From: Candidatus Cloacimonadota bacterium
GTDB lineage: Bacteria > Cloacimonadota > Cloacimonadia > Cloacimonadales > TCS61
Length of the DNA: 9,694 nucleotides
Reading direction: 5' to 3'
Assembly: GCA_021108055.1 (NCBI GenBank)
Contig: JAIORR010000024.1
Span: forward strand, 1 to 9,694
The position numbers were made by a program, and so were the translations under genes. A model generated the notes under the pieces. The model was not told where the DNA came from and made no database searches. It worked only from the letters and a program-made list of their open reading frames with translations. Position 1 is the stretch's first letter. Every line of letters starts with the position of its first letter. Of the stretch, positions 1-6,572 are shown one piece after another.

Positions 1-5
1 CAAGT

Positions 6-785
6 TCATTTTTGCGCATAAGTTGTAAGATGTTCCGGATAGGAAGTTTCTGCAATATATCCATATTCAGATAGTATTTTTTCTAATTTCCAGCAGGTTT
101 TTTCTCCATTCACGATATGATATGAAGCAATAGCCAATTTCACATTATTTTGCAAAAGAGTGTTTTTGCATCCTTCAATTGCTTCGATCTCTGCTCCTTC
201 AATATCCATCTTAATAAAATCTATTTTAGAGATTTTCATTTTTTTCAGTTCGATATCCAGGCTTGTAACCGGAAGAGTCGTTTTCCCGCTGGTATCGATA
301 TTTGCAGTACCATCGGATAAATTGCTGAATCTCAGTTTTGTTTCTTTGTTCCACAACCCTTTTTTTATTAGAATAATATTTTTTATATTATTCAGCTTTA
401 TGTTCATCATAAGTTTTTGGGAAATATCTTCGTCCGGTTCAAAAGCAATAACAAGTCCGTCTTTACCTACGATTTTGGCTGCATAAATTGAAAAACTTCC
501 CCTGAAAGCACCTGCATCGATTACAATGTTTCCCTCTGATGGAGTGAATTTTTTTAAGTATCCTTTCAGGTAAAGAGAAAATTCCATATATGGATTATCC
601 AGGAAGTAGAGTGCGAAATTTCTGAATTGTACTTTATATTTCTTTTTCTGATAATATATCTTAAAATCATTTTTTTTGAAAATATTACAATAACAAAATA
701 TTAAATGTTTTTTAAATGCACAATCGGGGAATTTTAAAAAAAAGGCTGTTATTTTTTTTCTATTCAAAACTAAATCTTTTTTCAC
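6..785 (-). CDS. FkbM-family SAM-dependent methyltransferase
   Basis: This 259-residue protein is a predicted S-adenosylmethionine-dependent methyltransferase of the FkbM type, a family that usually O-methylates sugars of glycans or secondary metabolites. The SAM-binding motif I is VIDAGAFRGSFS at residues 88-99. The acidic end of strand beta-2 is FEPD at 115-118, preceded by a typical GLVIAFEP. The family-diagnostic KMDIEGAE lies at 192-199, after a TSLD segment near 174-177. The first ~65 residues are lysine-rich and do not resemble the core domain. The start is a GTG (complement 785-783) with no evident Shine-Dalgarno. It overlaps the 3' end of the upstream HD-GYP gene by 26 bp, so translational coupling is likely. 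No methionine codon occurs before residue 67, which makes the start uncertain. The coding strand has an A8 run (752-759) and a T8 run (736-743) within the first 50 bases, and the 5' part is AT-rich. The substrate cannot be read from the sequence. Both the stop codon (TGA, 8-6) and the start lie inside the window. Confidence 0.88.
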   Translation of the reverse strand: MKKDLVLNRKKITAFFLKFPDCAFKKHLIFCYCNIFKKNDFKIYYQKKKYKVQFRNFALYFLDNPYMEFSLYLKGYLKKFTPSEGNIVIDAGAFRGSFSIYAAKIVGKDGLVIAFEPDEDISQKLMMNIKLNNIKNIILIKKGLWNKETKLRFSNLSDGTANIDTSGKTTLPVTSLDIELKKMKISKIDFIKMDIEGAEIEAIEGCKNTLLQNNVKLAIASYHIVNGEKTCWKLEKILSEYGYIAETSYPEHLTTYAQK

Positions 786-2136
786 GGAACAATTTTATAC
801 AGCTTTCACAAATATCTGTATCATAAAGAATACCTTTATTCTTTTCCAATTCTTGCAGTGCAAGTTTAATTCCTTTTGAAGGGCGATATGGTCGGTTGGA
901 AGACATTGCTTCCACAACATCAGCCACAGCCAGGATTTTAGATTCTCTGCATATTTCATTATCTTTTAATCCTTTCGGGTAGCCGCTGCCGTCCAGTCTT
1001 TCGTGATGTTGAAGGACGATCTCTGCCACGGGCCATGGGAATTCTATTTTCTTTAGAATATCATATCCTGCAACAGGATGGTTTCTAAGAAGTTCTAATT
1101 CGATCTTATTAAGTGTAATTGGTTTGCTTAATATTTCTGCTGGTACAATGATCTTGCCAATATCGTGAATAATAGCAGCTATTTTCAATCCATCCTGTTC
1201 ATCTTGAGGGAAGTTCAAATCTTTTGCAAGTGCCAAAACAAGTTGTCCCACCCGTTTCTGATGTCCGGCAGTATATGGGTCTCGCAATTCCACTGCCGAT
1301 ATCAGTCCGCCCACAGTATCATTGAGCAATTTTCTCAATTTGAGATTCATTTGATGCATTTGTTTTTCTGCATTTCTACGAAAAGATATTTCCTTTTCCA
1401 ATCCTATGTTTGTATTTTTCAGTTGTGTTGTTTTTTCCTTTACTCGTTTTTCAAGGTCTTTGTTCAAAAAATCCAGATGTAAGCGGTTTTTTTCTATCAG
1501 CCTGGCAATGAAAAAATCCCGTCTGGCATAGAACTCTATAGAATAAGCAGCGAACATGCCAAAGATATTTGTGCTGACAAAAAAGAAGTTGTTTTTAACC
1601 AGTATAGAACCGGGAGTTTTAATTATCCAGAGGGCAGTAACTTCGTATAGCAGCAAAATTATAAAACTGGTGAGAGTGGCAGAAACAAACCTGACGCTTA
1701 CAAAAACATAGATAAAAATGAAGGTGATAATAAGAGTGGCATAATAGGAAAAATCTACCGGTTTTGGTGAAAGATAGATCATAGCAATGATGCTTATTCC
1801 GAACAATATCATGCAGAATGAGAGGGCGATATCCCGATACTTTTGAAAATCGAGGGAAAAGGAAGAAACCAGTACTAACAGCCCTATGGGGATCATTACA
1901 GAGAACCTGATAAGCCAGAAAAAACTTTTAAGTTCAACATTAAAATACAGTTCCAGAAGACCATAAAGTCCATACAATAATAGTGCCAGCAGGAAAGAGA
2001 TGCGAACTTGCATGAGGGATTTTTTGTGGAAGTCATCCAGAAATTCTTCTTCTATTTCTTTATGCTTGAATGTAAGAGTTAAGGGATTCATCTTCATATC
2101 TTTGAAACCAGGTAATACATCTGTCAATCTTGCCAT
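760..2136 (-). CDS. Membrane HD-GYP domain protein (predicted c-di-GMP phosphodiesterase)
   Basis: This 458-residue inner-membrane signalling protein is predicted to hydrolyse cyclic di-GMP in the cytoplasm. The N-terminal third has about six hydrophobic segments (near 45-65, 72-91, 103-121, 131-150, 152-172 and 184-203). It resembles six-helix MASE-type sensor modules; MASE7 is my best guess by recall. A charged stretch at 205-270 is probably a coiled coil that links the sensor to the enzyme. The C-terminal HD-GYP domain (about 275-455) keeps its metal and catalytic signature: H292 in GHQKRV, H324-D325 in HDIGK, H353, H377-H378-E379, and DGSGYP at 382-387. The ADVVEAMSSNRPYRP segment at 405-419 is also typical. 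The ATG start has an AAAGGAT ribosome site about 8 bases upstream. The gene is transcribed away from the mmd operon and overlaps the FkbM gene by 26 bp. The ligand sensed by the membrane module is unknown. Confidence 0.95.
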   Translation of the reverse strand: MARLTDVLPGFKDMKMNPLTLTFKHKEIEEEFLDDFHKKSLMQVRISFLLALLLYGLYGLLELYFNVELKSFFWLIRFSVMIPIGLLVLVSSFSLDFQKYRDIALSFCMILFGISIIAMIYLSPKPVDFSYYATLIITFIFIYVFVSVRFVSATLTSFIILLLYEVTALWIIKTPGSILVKNNFFFVSTNIFGMFAAYSIEFYARRDFFIARLIEKNRLHLDFLNKDLEKRVKEKTTQLKNTNIGLEKEISFRRNAEKQMHQMNLKLRKLLNDTVGGLISAVELRDPYTAGHQKRVGQLVLALAKDLNFPQDEQDGLKIAAIIHDIGKIIVPAEILSKPITLNKIELELLRNHPVAGYDILKKIEFPWPVAEIVLQHHERLDGSGYPKGLKDNEICRESKILAVADVVEAMSSNRPYRPSKGIKLALQELEKNKGILYDTDICESCIKLFREKRFSFE

Positions 2137-2188
2137 AGAAAAATCCTTTTGAATTATTTTATTTTTTTGAGAATTTATTTAAGCATCT

Positions 2189-2220
2189 TATATATTTGTA
2201 AAATTGGATTTATCTGTCAA
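2189..2220 (-). promoter_or_regulatory. Candidate promoter of the HD-GYP gene
   Basis: On the minus strand a perfect TTGACA (complement of 2215-2220) lies about 80 bases before the HD-GYP start codon. A TATATA (complement of 2189-2194) follows after 20 bp. That spacing is longer than the usual 16-18 bp, so the -10 assignment is weak. The -35 hexamer is the main support. Confidence 0.35.
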
Positions 2221-2228
2221 TGATAAAT
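2208..2228. promoter_or_regulatory. Dyad (possible operator) overlapping the TTGACA box
   Basis: ATTTATC (2208-2214) and GATAAAT (2222-2228) are perfect 7-bp inverted repeats with a 7-bp centre. The centre contains five of the six bases of the TTGACA hexamer read on the minus strand. A symmetric site over a -35 box is a common layout for a repressor operator. The arms are AT-rich, so chance is possible. Confidence 0.3.
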
Positions 2229-2289
2229 TTTCAAATGCTGTTGTTTATAGTCAAAATGTTAGCTTTGGATATCATAATCAAAATAGATA

Positions 2290-2426
2290 TCAGCTTCAGA
2301 GAAACGAGATGTTATTCATAATAAGATTACGAAATATGCCACTGCGATGCAGTTCTATTTGGGCAGGTGTCTTCTTACCGAAAGCTTACGCATTCGGCTA
2401 CTAAGATATTGCTTCTCTGAAGCTGA
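2290..2426. repeat. ~137-bp element bounded by 14-bp inverted repeats with internal hairpins
   Basis: The outer arms are TCAGCTTCAGAGAA (2290-2303) and its exact complement (2413-2426). Weaker pairing continues inward (2305-2314 with 2402-2411, with mismatches). Inside are two smaller hairpins: ACTGC-GAT-GCAGT (2341-2353) and CCGAA...TTCGG (2379-2383 with 2393-2397). The layout fits a small non-autonomous mobile element or a structured non-coding RNA. No target-site duplication is obvious, and no transposase is in the window. It lies between divergent promoters, so a regulatory RNA or leader role is also possible. Confidence 0.45.
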
Positions 2427-2474
2427 AAAAAGGAAAAAGATTTATGAGAAAAATTGAACTGGGAAATGTTAAAT

Positions 2475-2497
2475 AGTATCTTTCGATACTTTTTATT
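2475..2497 (+). terminator. Small hairpin plus T-run, weak terminator-like
   Basis: AGTATC (2475-2480) and GATACT (2485-2490) form a perfect 6-bp stem with a TTTC loop, followed directly by TTTTATT. The form is that of an intrinsic terminator, but the stem has only two G-C pairs. It lies 67 bp before mmdA and after the inverted-repeat element. It could end a transcript from that element or act as an operator for mmdA. Confidence 0.3.
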
Positions 2498-2554
2498 CAT
2501 TCTTATTGACGTAAAATATAGTTGAAAAAAAGTGTGACGAGCTTACACAGAACT

Positions 2555-2559
2555 GGAGG
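2555..2559 (+). promoter_or_regulatory. Ribosome binding site deciding the mmdA start
   Basis: GGAGG at 2555-2559 stands 4 bases before ATG 2564. It selects this ATG over the upstream in-frame TTG at 2522, which has no ribosome site and would add 14 residues unlike the family. Confidence 0.8.
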
Positions 2560-2563
2560 AATA

Positions 2564-4114
2564 ATGTCTATAACAAATAAGATCGCAGAACTCAGGGATA
2601 AGCGGGATAAAGCACGTCTGGGTGGTGGAGAAAAGCGGATAGAATCGCAGCATTCCAAGGGAAAACTTACAGCTCGTGAGAGGATAGAAAAACTTGTAGA
2701 TAAAGACAGTTTCGAAGAATTCGATATGTTCATTGCTCACCGCTGCCGTGATTTTGGAATGGATAAAATTAATATTCCCGGAGATGGAGTAGTTACCGGC
2801 TGTGGTACAATAGATGGCAGGATCGTTTATATTTTTGCACAGGATTTTACAGTGATGGGCGGTTCACTTTCCAAAACCCATGCCGAAAAAATATGCAAGA
2901 TAATGGAGATGGCAGTAAAGGTGGGTGCACCGGTTATCGGGCTTAATGATTCCGGTGGAGCGCGCGTGCAGGAAGGAGTGGATGCTCTTGCCGGTTATGC
3001 CGATATATTCCTGCGTAACGTGATGTCTTCCGGCGTGATCCCGCAGATATCTGCTATCATGGGACCCTGTGCTGGCGGAGCGGTTTATTCTCCCGCTGTC
3101 ACAGATTTTGTGATAATGAACAAGCAATCAAGCTATATGTTTGTTACCGGTCCAAAAGTTGTGAAGACAGTTTTAAACGAAGATATTTCTACAGAAGAAC
3201 TCGGTGGACCGATGATTCATGCCTCCAAAAGCGGAGTTGCACATTTTGTCACAGAAGATGAAGAAGAGACCATTCTTCTCATCCGCAAGCTCATCAGCTA
3301 TCTGCCTTCCAACAATCTTGAAGATCCGCCTTTTATCAGTACTACAGATCCAATCGACCGACGCTGTGAAGAATTAAATGAGATCATTCCGGATAATCCC
3401 AATAAACCGTATGATATATTGGATGTAATTCACAGCATTGTAGATGAGGGAGAATTTCTGGAAGTTGCACGTAATTTTGCTCAGAACATTGTGGTGGGAT
3501 TTGCCCGAATGAACGGACAGAGCATCGGTGTAGTTGCAAATCAGCCCAAGGTTCTTGCAGGAGTTCTGGATATCAAAGCCTCTACCAAAGCAGCTCGTTT
3601 TATTCGTTTCTGCGATGCCTTCAATATTCCACTGGTCGTGCTGGAAGATGTTCCGGGTTTTCTTCCCGGTTCGCATCAGGAACATAACGGAATCATTCTG
3701 CATGGAGCAAAGTTGCTTTACGCTTTTGCCGAAGCAACTGTGCCCAAGATCACGATAATTATCAGGAAAGCTTATGGCGGTGCATATTGTGTGATGAACA
3801 GCCGTCACATGAGAGCCGATATGGTTTATTCCTGGCCTTCCGGTGAAATTGCCGTGATGGGCCCGAAAGGTGCTGTGGAGATCGTATTCCGAAAAGAAGC
3901 AAAAAATTCTGAAGATCCTCAGCAGTTCCTTACAGAAAAGGAACAGGAATACAAAGATAAATTTGCCAATCCATATCGAGCTGCGGAAAAGGGTTACATA
4001 GATGATATTATCGAACCGGCTGCAACCAGGTTCAGGATTATTCGTGCCCTGGAAATGCTGGCTACAAAAAAAGATATTAATCCACCAAGAAAACATGGAA
4101 ATATCCCACTGTAA
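2564..4114 (+). CDS. mmdA: Methylmalonyl-CoA decarboxylase alpha subunit (carboxyltransferase)
   Basis: This 516-residue cytoplasmic carboxyltransferase moves the carboxyl group of (S)-methylmalonyl-CoA to biotin on the carrier subunit, releasing propionyl-CoA. It has the two crotonase-like halves of the MmdA/PccB family, and its length is normal. The N-terminal half carries DSGGARVQEG (129-138) and GPCAGGAVYSPAVTD (167-181), the first oxyanion-hole region. The C-terminal half carries the GFLPG loop (from 365) and YGGAYCVM (around 404-411), the second oxyanion hole. The protein ends in PRKHGNIPL, as many PccB/MmdA proteins do. I chose ATG 2564 from its ribosome site. It is the first of four genes, 26 bp before mmdD. 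The sodium-pump subunit and absence of biotin carboxylase argue for a decarboxylase rather than propionyl-CoA carboxylase. Its length does not fit the longer glutaconyl-CoA enzyme. Methylmalonyl-CoA specificity is inferred from family and context. Confidence 0.92.
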   Translation: MSITNKIAELRDKRDKARLGGGEKRIESQHSKGKLTARERIEKLVDKDSFEEFDMFIAHRCRDFGMDKINIPGDGVVTGCGTIDGRIVYIFAQDFTVMGGSLSKTHAEKICKIMEMAVKVGAPVIGLNDSGGARVQEGVDALAGYADIFLRNVMSSGVIPQISAIMGPCAGGAVYSPAVTDFVIMNKQSSYMFVTGPKVVKTVLNEDISTEELGGPMIHASKSGVAHFVTEDEEETILLIRKLISYLPSNNLEDPPFISTTDPIDRRCEELNEIIPDNPNKPYDILDVIHSIVDEGEFLEVARNFAQNIVVGFARMNGQSIGVVANQPKVLAGVLDIKASTKAARFIRFCDAFNIPLVVLEDVPGFLPGSHQEHNGIILHGAKLLYAFAEATVPKITIIIRKAYGGAYCVMNSRHMRADMVYSWPSGEIAVMGPKGAVEIVFRKEAKNSEDPQQFLTEKEQEYKDKFANPYRAAEKGYIDDIIEPAATRFRIIRALEMLATKKDINPPRKHGNIPL

Positions 4115-4140
4115 CTCATATATCTTATAGGGATTAGAAG

Positions 4141-4725
4141 ATGAAAAAAATAATGATCATAATGTTTCTGCTTATTTCTCTTTTTTGCATGGCTCAGGAA
4201 CAAAAGCCGGAAATATTTTCTGAAAAAACACTTTCTCAACTCTCGCAGGAAATTAATATTCCCATCAAAAAATTGAAGACATTATTAGAAATAGATGCAG
4301 CCAAATCACCAGAAACAAAACTAAATGAATTGGAAATTACTTCATCTCAAGTTCAAAATGCAATTACAGAATACAATTCTACGAAGCGTGTTTATTTCTG
4401 GAGTATTGTACTGGCAGGAATGATAATTGTCTTTATCAGCCTGGCACTTGTGGGTTTTATCATCAACCAGTTAAAGAAACTACACAAGTTGGACAAACTT
4501 TCTAAAAAACGTTTGGAGAAAATACCACGGGCAAAGATAAGTGCAGACAAACCCAATCTAAGCAGGAACGATATTGTGGCGGTGATAACTGCGATCTATC
4601 TTCATGAACTGGAAGCTGAAGAACAAAGCAGGCTTCTGTTAACCTGGAAGAGAACACCGATAAGCATGTGGAAAGCTGCAACCAAATTCAATATGCCGAA
4701 CCGGTTATTTTTTGGAAAGAAATAA
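4141..4725 (+). CDS. mmdD: OadG/MmdD-like gamma/delta subunit of the Na+ decarboxylase, enlarged
   Basis: This 194-residue membrane protein is the probable small anchoring subunit of the decarboxylase. It begins with a signal-peptide-like stretch (MKKIMIIMFLLISLFCMAQ). Next comes a predicted extracytoplasmic helical region (about 25-80), then one strong transmembrane helix (about 85-110) followed by LKKLHKLDKLSKK. The C-terminal tail (about 141-190) has the VAVITAIYLHELEAEEQ pattern and ends near ISMWKAATKFNM. This tail is typical of OadG-type proteins from Bacteroidetes-like bacteria. Classical OadG/MmdD proteins are about 80-120 residues and start almost directly with the membrane helix, so the N-terminal extension is notable. 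I see no His-rich zinc-binding tail like that of enterobacterial OadG. Identification rests on the single helix, the tail and the position between mmdA and mmdC, matching mmdADCB order in known clusters. The ribosome site (AGGGATTAG) is weak. Confidence 0.78.
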   Translation: MKKIMIIMFLLISLFCMAQEQKPEIFSEKTLSQLSQEINIPIKKLKTLLEIDAAKSPETKLNELEITSSQVQNAITEYNSTKRVYFWSIVLAGMIIVFISLALVGFIINQLKKLHKLDKLSKKRLEKIPRAKISADKPNLSRNDIVAVITAIYLHELEAEEQSRLLLTWKRTPISMWKAATKFNMPNRLFFGKK

Positions 4726-4733
4726 GAAACCGG
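4701..4733 (+). repeat. Inverted repeat across the mmdD stop codon
   Basis: CCGGTT (4701-4706) and AACCGG (4728-4733) are perfect 6-bp arms 21 bp apart that enclose the TAA of mmdD. A T6 run (4745-4750) follows after 11 bases. The geometry is not that of a standard terminator, but it lies in the only sizeable gap (73 bp) of the operon. It could modulate read-through or mRNA stability. Confidence 0.25.
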
Positions 4734-4785
4734 GAAATGGAGTATTTTTTGTTGTTTTGCAGAACTTATGATTCCACGGAATAAG

Positions 4786-4792
4786 AAGGAGG
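4786..4792 (+). promoter_or_regulatory. Strong ribosome binding site of mmdC
   Basis: AAGGAGG at 4786-4792 lies 6 bases before ATG 4799. It is the strongest Shine-Dalgarno in the window and fixes the mmdC start. Confidence 0.85.
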
Positions 4793-4798
4793 AAATAG

Positions 4799-5230
4799 AT
4801 GAAGACTTATAAATTTGAAATAAACGGCGATAAATACAAGGCTAAGATATTGGAATATAAAGGTGATTCCATCTTGGTAAAAGTGAATGGTGTAGAATAT
4901 AAAGTGGATGTGGAAACCGAAATTGAAAAGCCAATTCCCAAACTTGTCCGTTCCCGCACAACCACTCCCGATATTTCTGTTTCCGGCAGCAAACCACTTT
5001 CTGCATCTGCAAGAGCAGGAGAACTGGTAGCGCCAATTCCGGGACTTATTCACACTATTCTGGTTAAGGAAGGAGATATTGTTAAGTCCGGGAAGCCTGT
5101 AATTATATTGGAAGCAATGAAAATGGAATCAGAAATATTAGCAAATAACGATGGGAAAATTATAAAGATACTGGTTAAAGAAGGGGAATCGGTTCAGGAA
5201 CGGCAACTGCTGATGGAGATCGGAGAATAG
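4799..5230 (+). CDS. mmdC: Biotin carboxyl carrier subunit of the decarboxylase
   Basis: This 143-residue carrier protein shuttles carboxybiotin from the carboxyltransferase to the membrane pump. The C-terminal biotinyl domain (about 74-143) has the APIPGLI entry and the EAMKME motif at 105-110, with K108 as the biotinylated lysine. The N-terminal ~42 residues form a small beta-rich region common to stand-alone carriers of this kind. A Thr/Ser/Pro-containing linker (about 45-72) joins the two. The linker is shorter and less Ala/Pro-rich than in many Na+ decarboxylase carriers. The gene ends one base before mmdB begins, so the two are almost certainly co-translated. A biotin protein ligase must be supplied from elsewhere. 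Confidence 0.95.
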   Translation: MKTYKFEINGDKYKAKILEYKGDSILVKVNGVEYKVDVETEIEKPIPKLVRSRTTTPDISVSGSKPLSASARAGELVAPIPGLIHTILVKEGDIVKSGKPVIILEAMKMESEILANNDGKIIKILVKEGESVQERQLLMEIGE

Positions 5231-5231
5231 A

Positions 5232-6347
5232 ATGAGCGAAATCATTAACTTCTTTTCTACAACGGGTTTTGCACAGCTTAACTGGTCGTATGTAATAATG
5301 ATAGTTTTCGGGCTTATATTCGTTTACCTTGGAATAGCCAAAAATTATGAACCGCTTCTTCTGGTTCCGATCGGGTTCGGGATAATTATTGGAAATATTC
5401 CCGGAACGTTCGGAGTATATTCGGAAGGTTCTGTGATGAATTTGATTTATTATGGGGTTAAAAGCGGCATCTATCCTCCGCTTATTTTTCTGGGAATCGG
5501 GGCAATGACAGATTTTTCCACACTTATTGCCAACCCCAAACTTATTCTTCTCGGAGCTGCAGCTCAATTCGGCATCTTTGCCACCTTCATCGGTTCACTT
5601 CTGTTGGGATTTAACGTAATGGAAGCCGGAGCGATTGGTATTATAGGCGGGGCAGACGGACCCACTTCGATATTTCTTTCTTCACAACTTGCACCGCATC
5701 TTGTAGGTCCCATCGCCATAGCTGCTTATTCTTATATGGCTCTGGTGCCGGTTATCCAGCCGCCTATCATGAAACTGTTTACCACCGGAAAAGAACGTGT
5801 TATCCGCATGAAAACACCGAGACTGGTATCTAAACGCGAGAAAATACTTTTTCCCATTATTGGTGCTATCGTAACCATCATGATTGCACCCGGTGCTTCT
5901 GCACTTCTCGGAATGCTGTTCTTTGGAAATATCCTTAAAGAAAGCGGTGTAACGGAAAGGCTTGCAAAAGCTGCTCGTCATGCATTGATAGATATTGTAA
6001 CGATCCTGCTTGGTCTGGCAGTTGGTGCCAGCACACAGGCAGATGTTTTTTTAAAAGTTGATTCCATTAAGATATTCGGACTTGGAGCTTTTTCGTTCTG
6101 TATTGCCACAGCAACAGGACTTCTCTTTGCAAAATTAATGAATATCTTCCTGAAAGAAAAAATCAATCCATTGATCGGAGCGTCCGGTGTTTCTGCTGTG
6201 CCGGACAGCGCAAGAGTTGTACATCATATCGGGCAGAAATACGATAAGAATAATTTCCTTTTGATGCATGCAATGGCACCGAATGTGGCAGGTGTTATCG
6301 GTTCTGCCGTGGCTGCCGGTGTGCTTTTGGGAATTCTGGGGAATTAG
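5232..6347 (+). CDS. mmdB: Na+-translocating decarboxylase beta subunit (carboxybiotin decarboxylase pump)
   Basis: This 371-residue inner-membrane protein decarboxylates carboxybiotin and exports Na+. It belongs to the OadB/MmdB/GcdB family, and its length is normal. It is hydrophobic throughout. It carries GGADGPTSIFLSSQLAP (139-155), AYSYMALVPVIQPP (165-178) and IGASGVSAVPDSARVV (315-330). Aligned by spacing to residues I recall as important for Na+ transport in Klebsiella OadB (D203, Y229, N373, G377, S382, R389), the equivalents are D142, Y168, N312, G316, S321 and R328. All six are conserved, so the pump should be functional. The start ATG lies one base after the mmdC stop, with GGAGA at 5222-5226 inside the mmdC 3' end as ribosome site. 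It is the last gene of the cluster. I see no strong terminator directly after it. Confidence 0.96.
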   Translation: MSEIINFFSTTGFAQLNWSYVIMIVFGLIFVYLGIAKNYEPLLLVPIGFGIIIGNIPGTFGVYSEGSVMNLIYYGVKSGIYPPLIFLGIGAMTDFSTLIANPKLILLGAAAQFGIFATFIGSLLLGFNVMEAGAIGIIGGADGPTSIFLSSQLAPHLVGPIAIAAYSYMALVPVIQPPIMKLFTTGKERVIRMKTPRLVSKREKILFPIIGAIVTIMIAPGASALLGMLFFGNILKESGVTERLAKAARHALIDIVTILLGLAVGASTQADVFLKVDSIKIFGLGAFSFCIATATGLLFAKLMNIFLKEKINPLIGASGVSAVPDSARVVHHIGQKYDKNNFLLMHAMAPNVAGVIGSAVAAGVLLGILGN

Positions 6348-6572
6348 TAGAATAGCCTGGCAGATTCGGAAAGCGAGTGTGATCTATTTCCATCAGCTAA
6401 TTCGGTAAAATATCCTGCAGATTTCACAGGTTAATAAAAGCAGGTGGTTAATGGATATATTCGAGGGTTTCTGATCAATTTTGAAAAATGTTAAAATGTG
6501 TGATTCCGGTTACAAACCCGAACCAGTATTGTAAATTGTTCTGTTATTCCTCCTAAGATTTACAAGCCGTAG

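Larger units (their letters stand above)
2137..2563. other. Divergent intergenic region between the HD-GYP gene and mmdA
   Basis: These 427 bp separate two divergent transcription units and should hold promoters for both. From left to right I see a TTGACA box and overlapping dyad facing the HD-GYP gene, then an AT-rich stretch. Next come an inverted-repeat-bounded element (2290-2426), a small hairpin followed by a T-run (2475-2497), and the mmdA ribosome site. A 66-codon open frame at 2204-2404 has no ribosome site or recognisable domain, and I do not call it a gene. Confidence 0.8.

Noticed and set aside
160..486. 108-codon plus-strand open frame opposite the FkbM gene
   Set aside because: It is a hydrophobic antisense shadow of the methyltransferase coding sequence.
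2204..2404. Open frame of 66 codons on the plus strand in the divergent intergenic region
   Set aside because: It has no ribosome site and no recognisable domain, and it overlaps the inverted-repeat element, whose structure explains the sequence better.
2522..2563. Upstream TTG start that would extend MmdA by 14 residues
   Set aside because: It has no Shine-Dalgarno, and GGAGG is placed correctly for ATG 2564.
3374..4096. 240-codon minus-strand open frame inside mmdA
   Set aside because: It is fully antisense to a strongly conserved gene and lacks a ribosome site or domain.
2564..4114. Propionyl-CoA or acetyl-CoA carboxylase beta subunit
   Set aside because: The operon contains the Na+-pump subunit and a stand-alone biotin carrier but no biotin carboxylase, which fits a decarboxylase.
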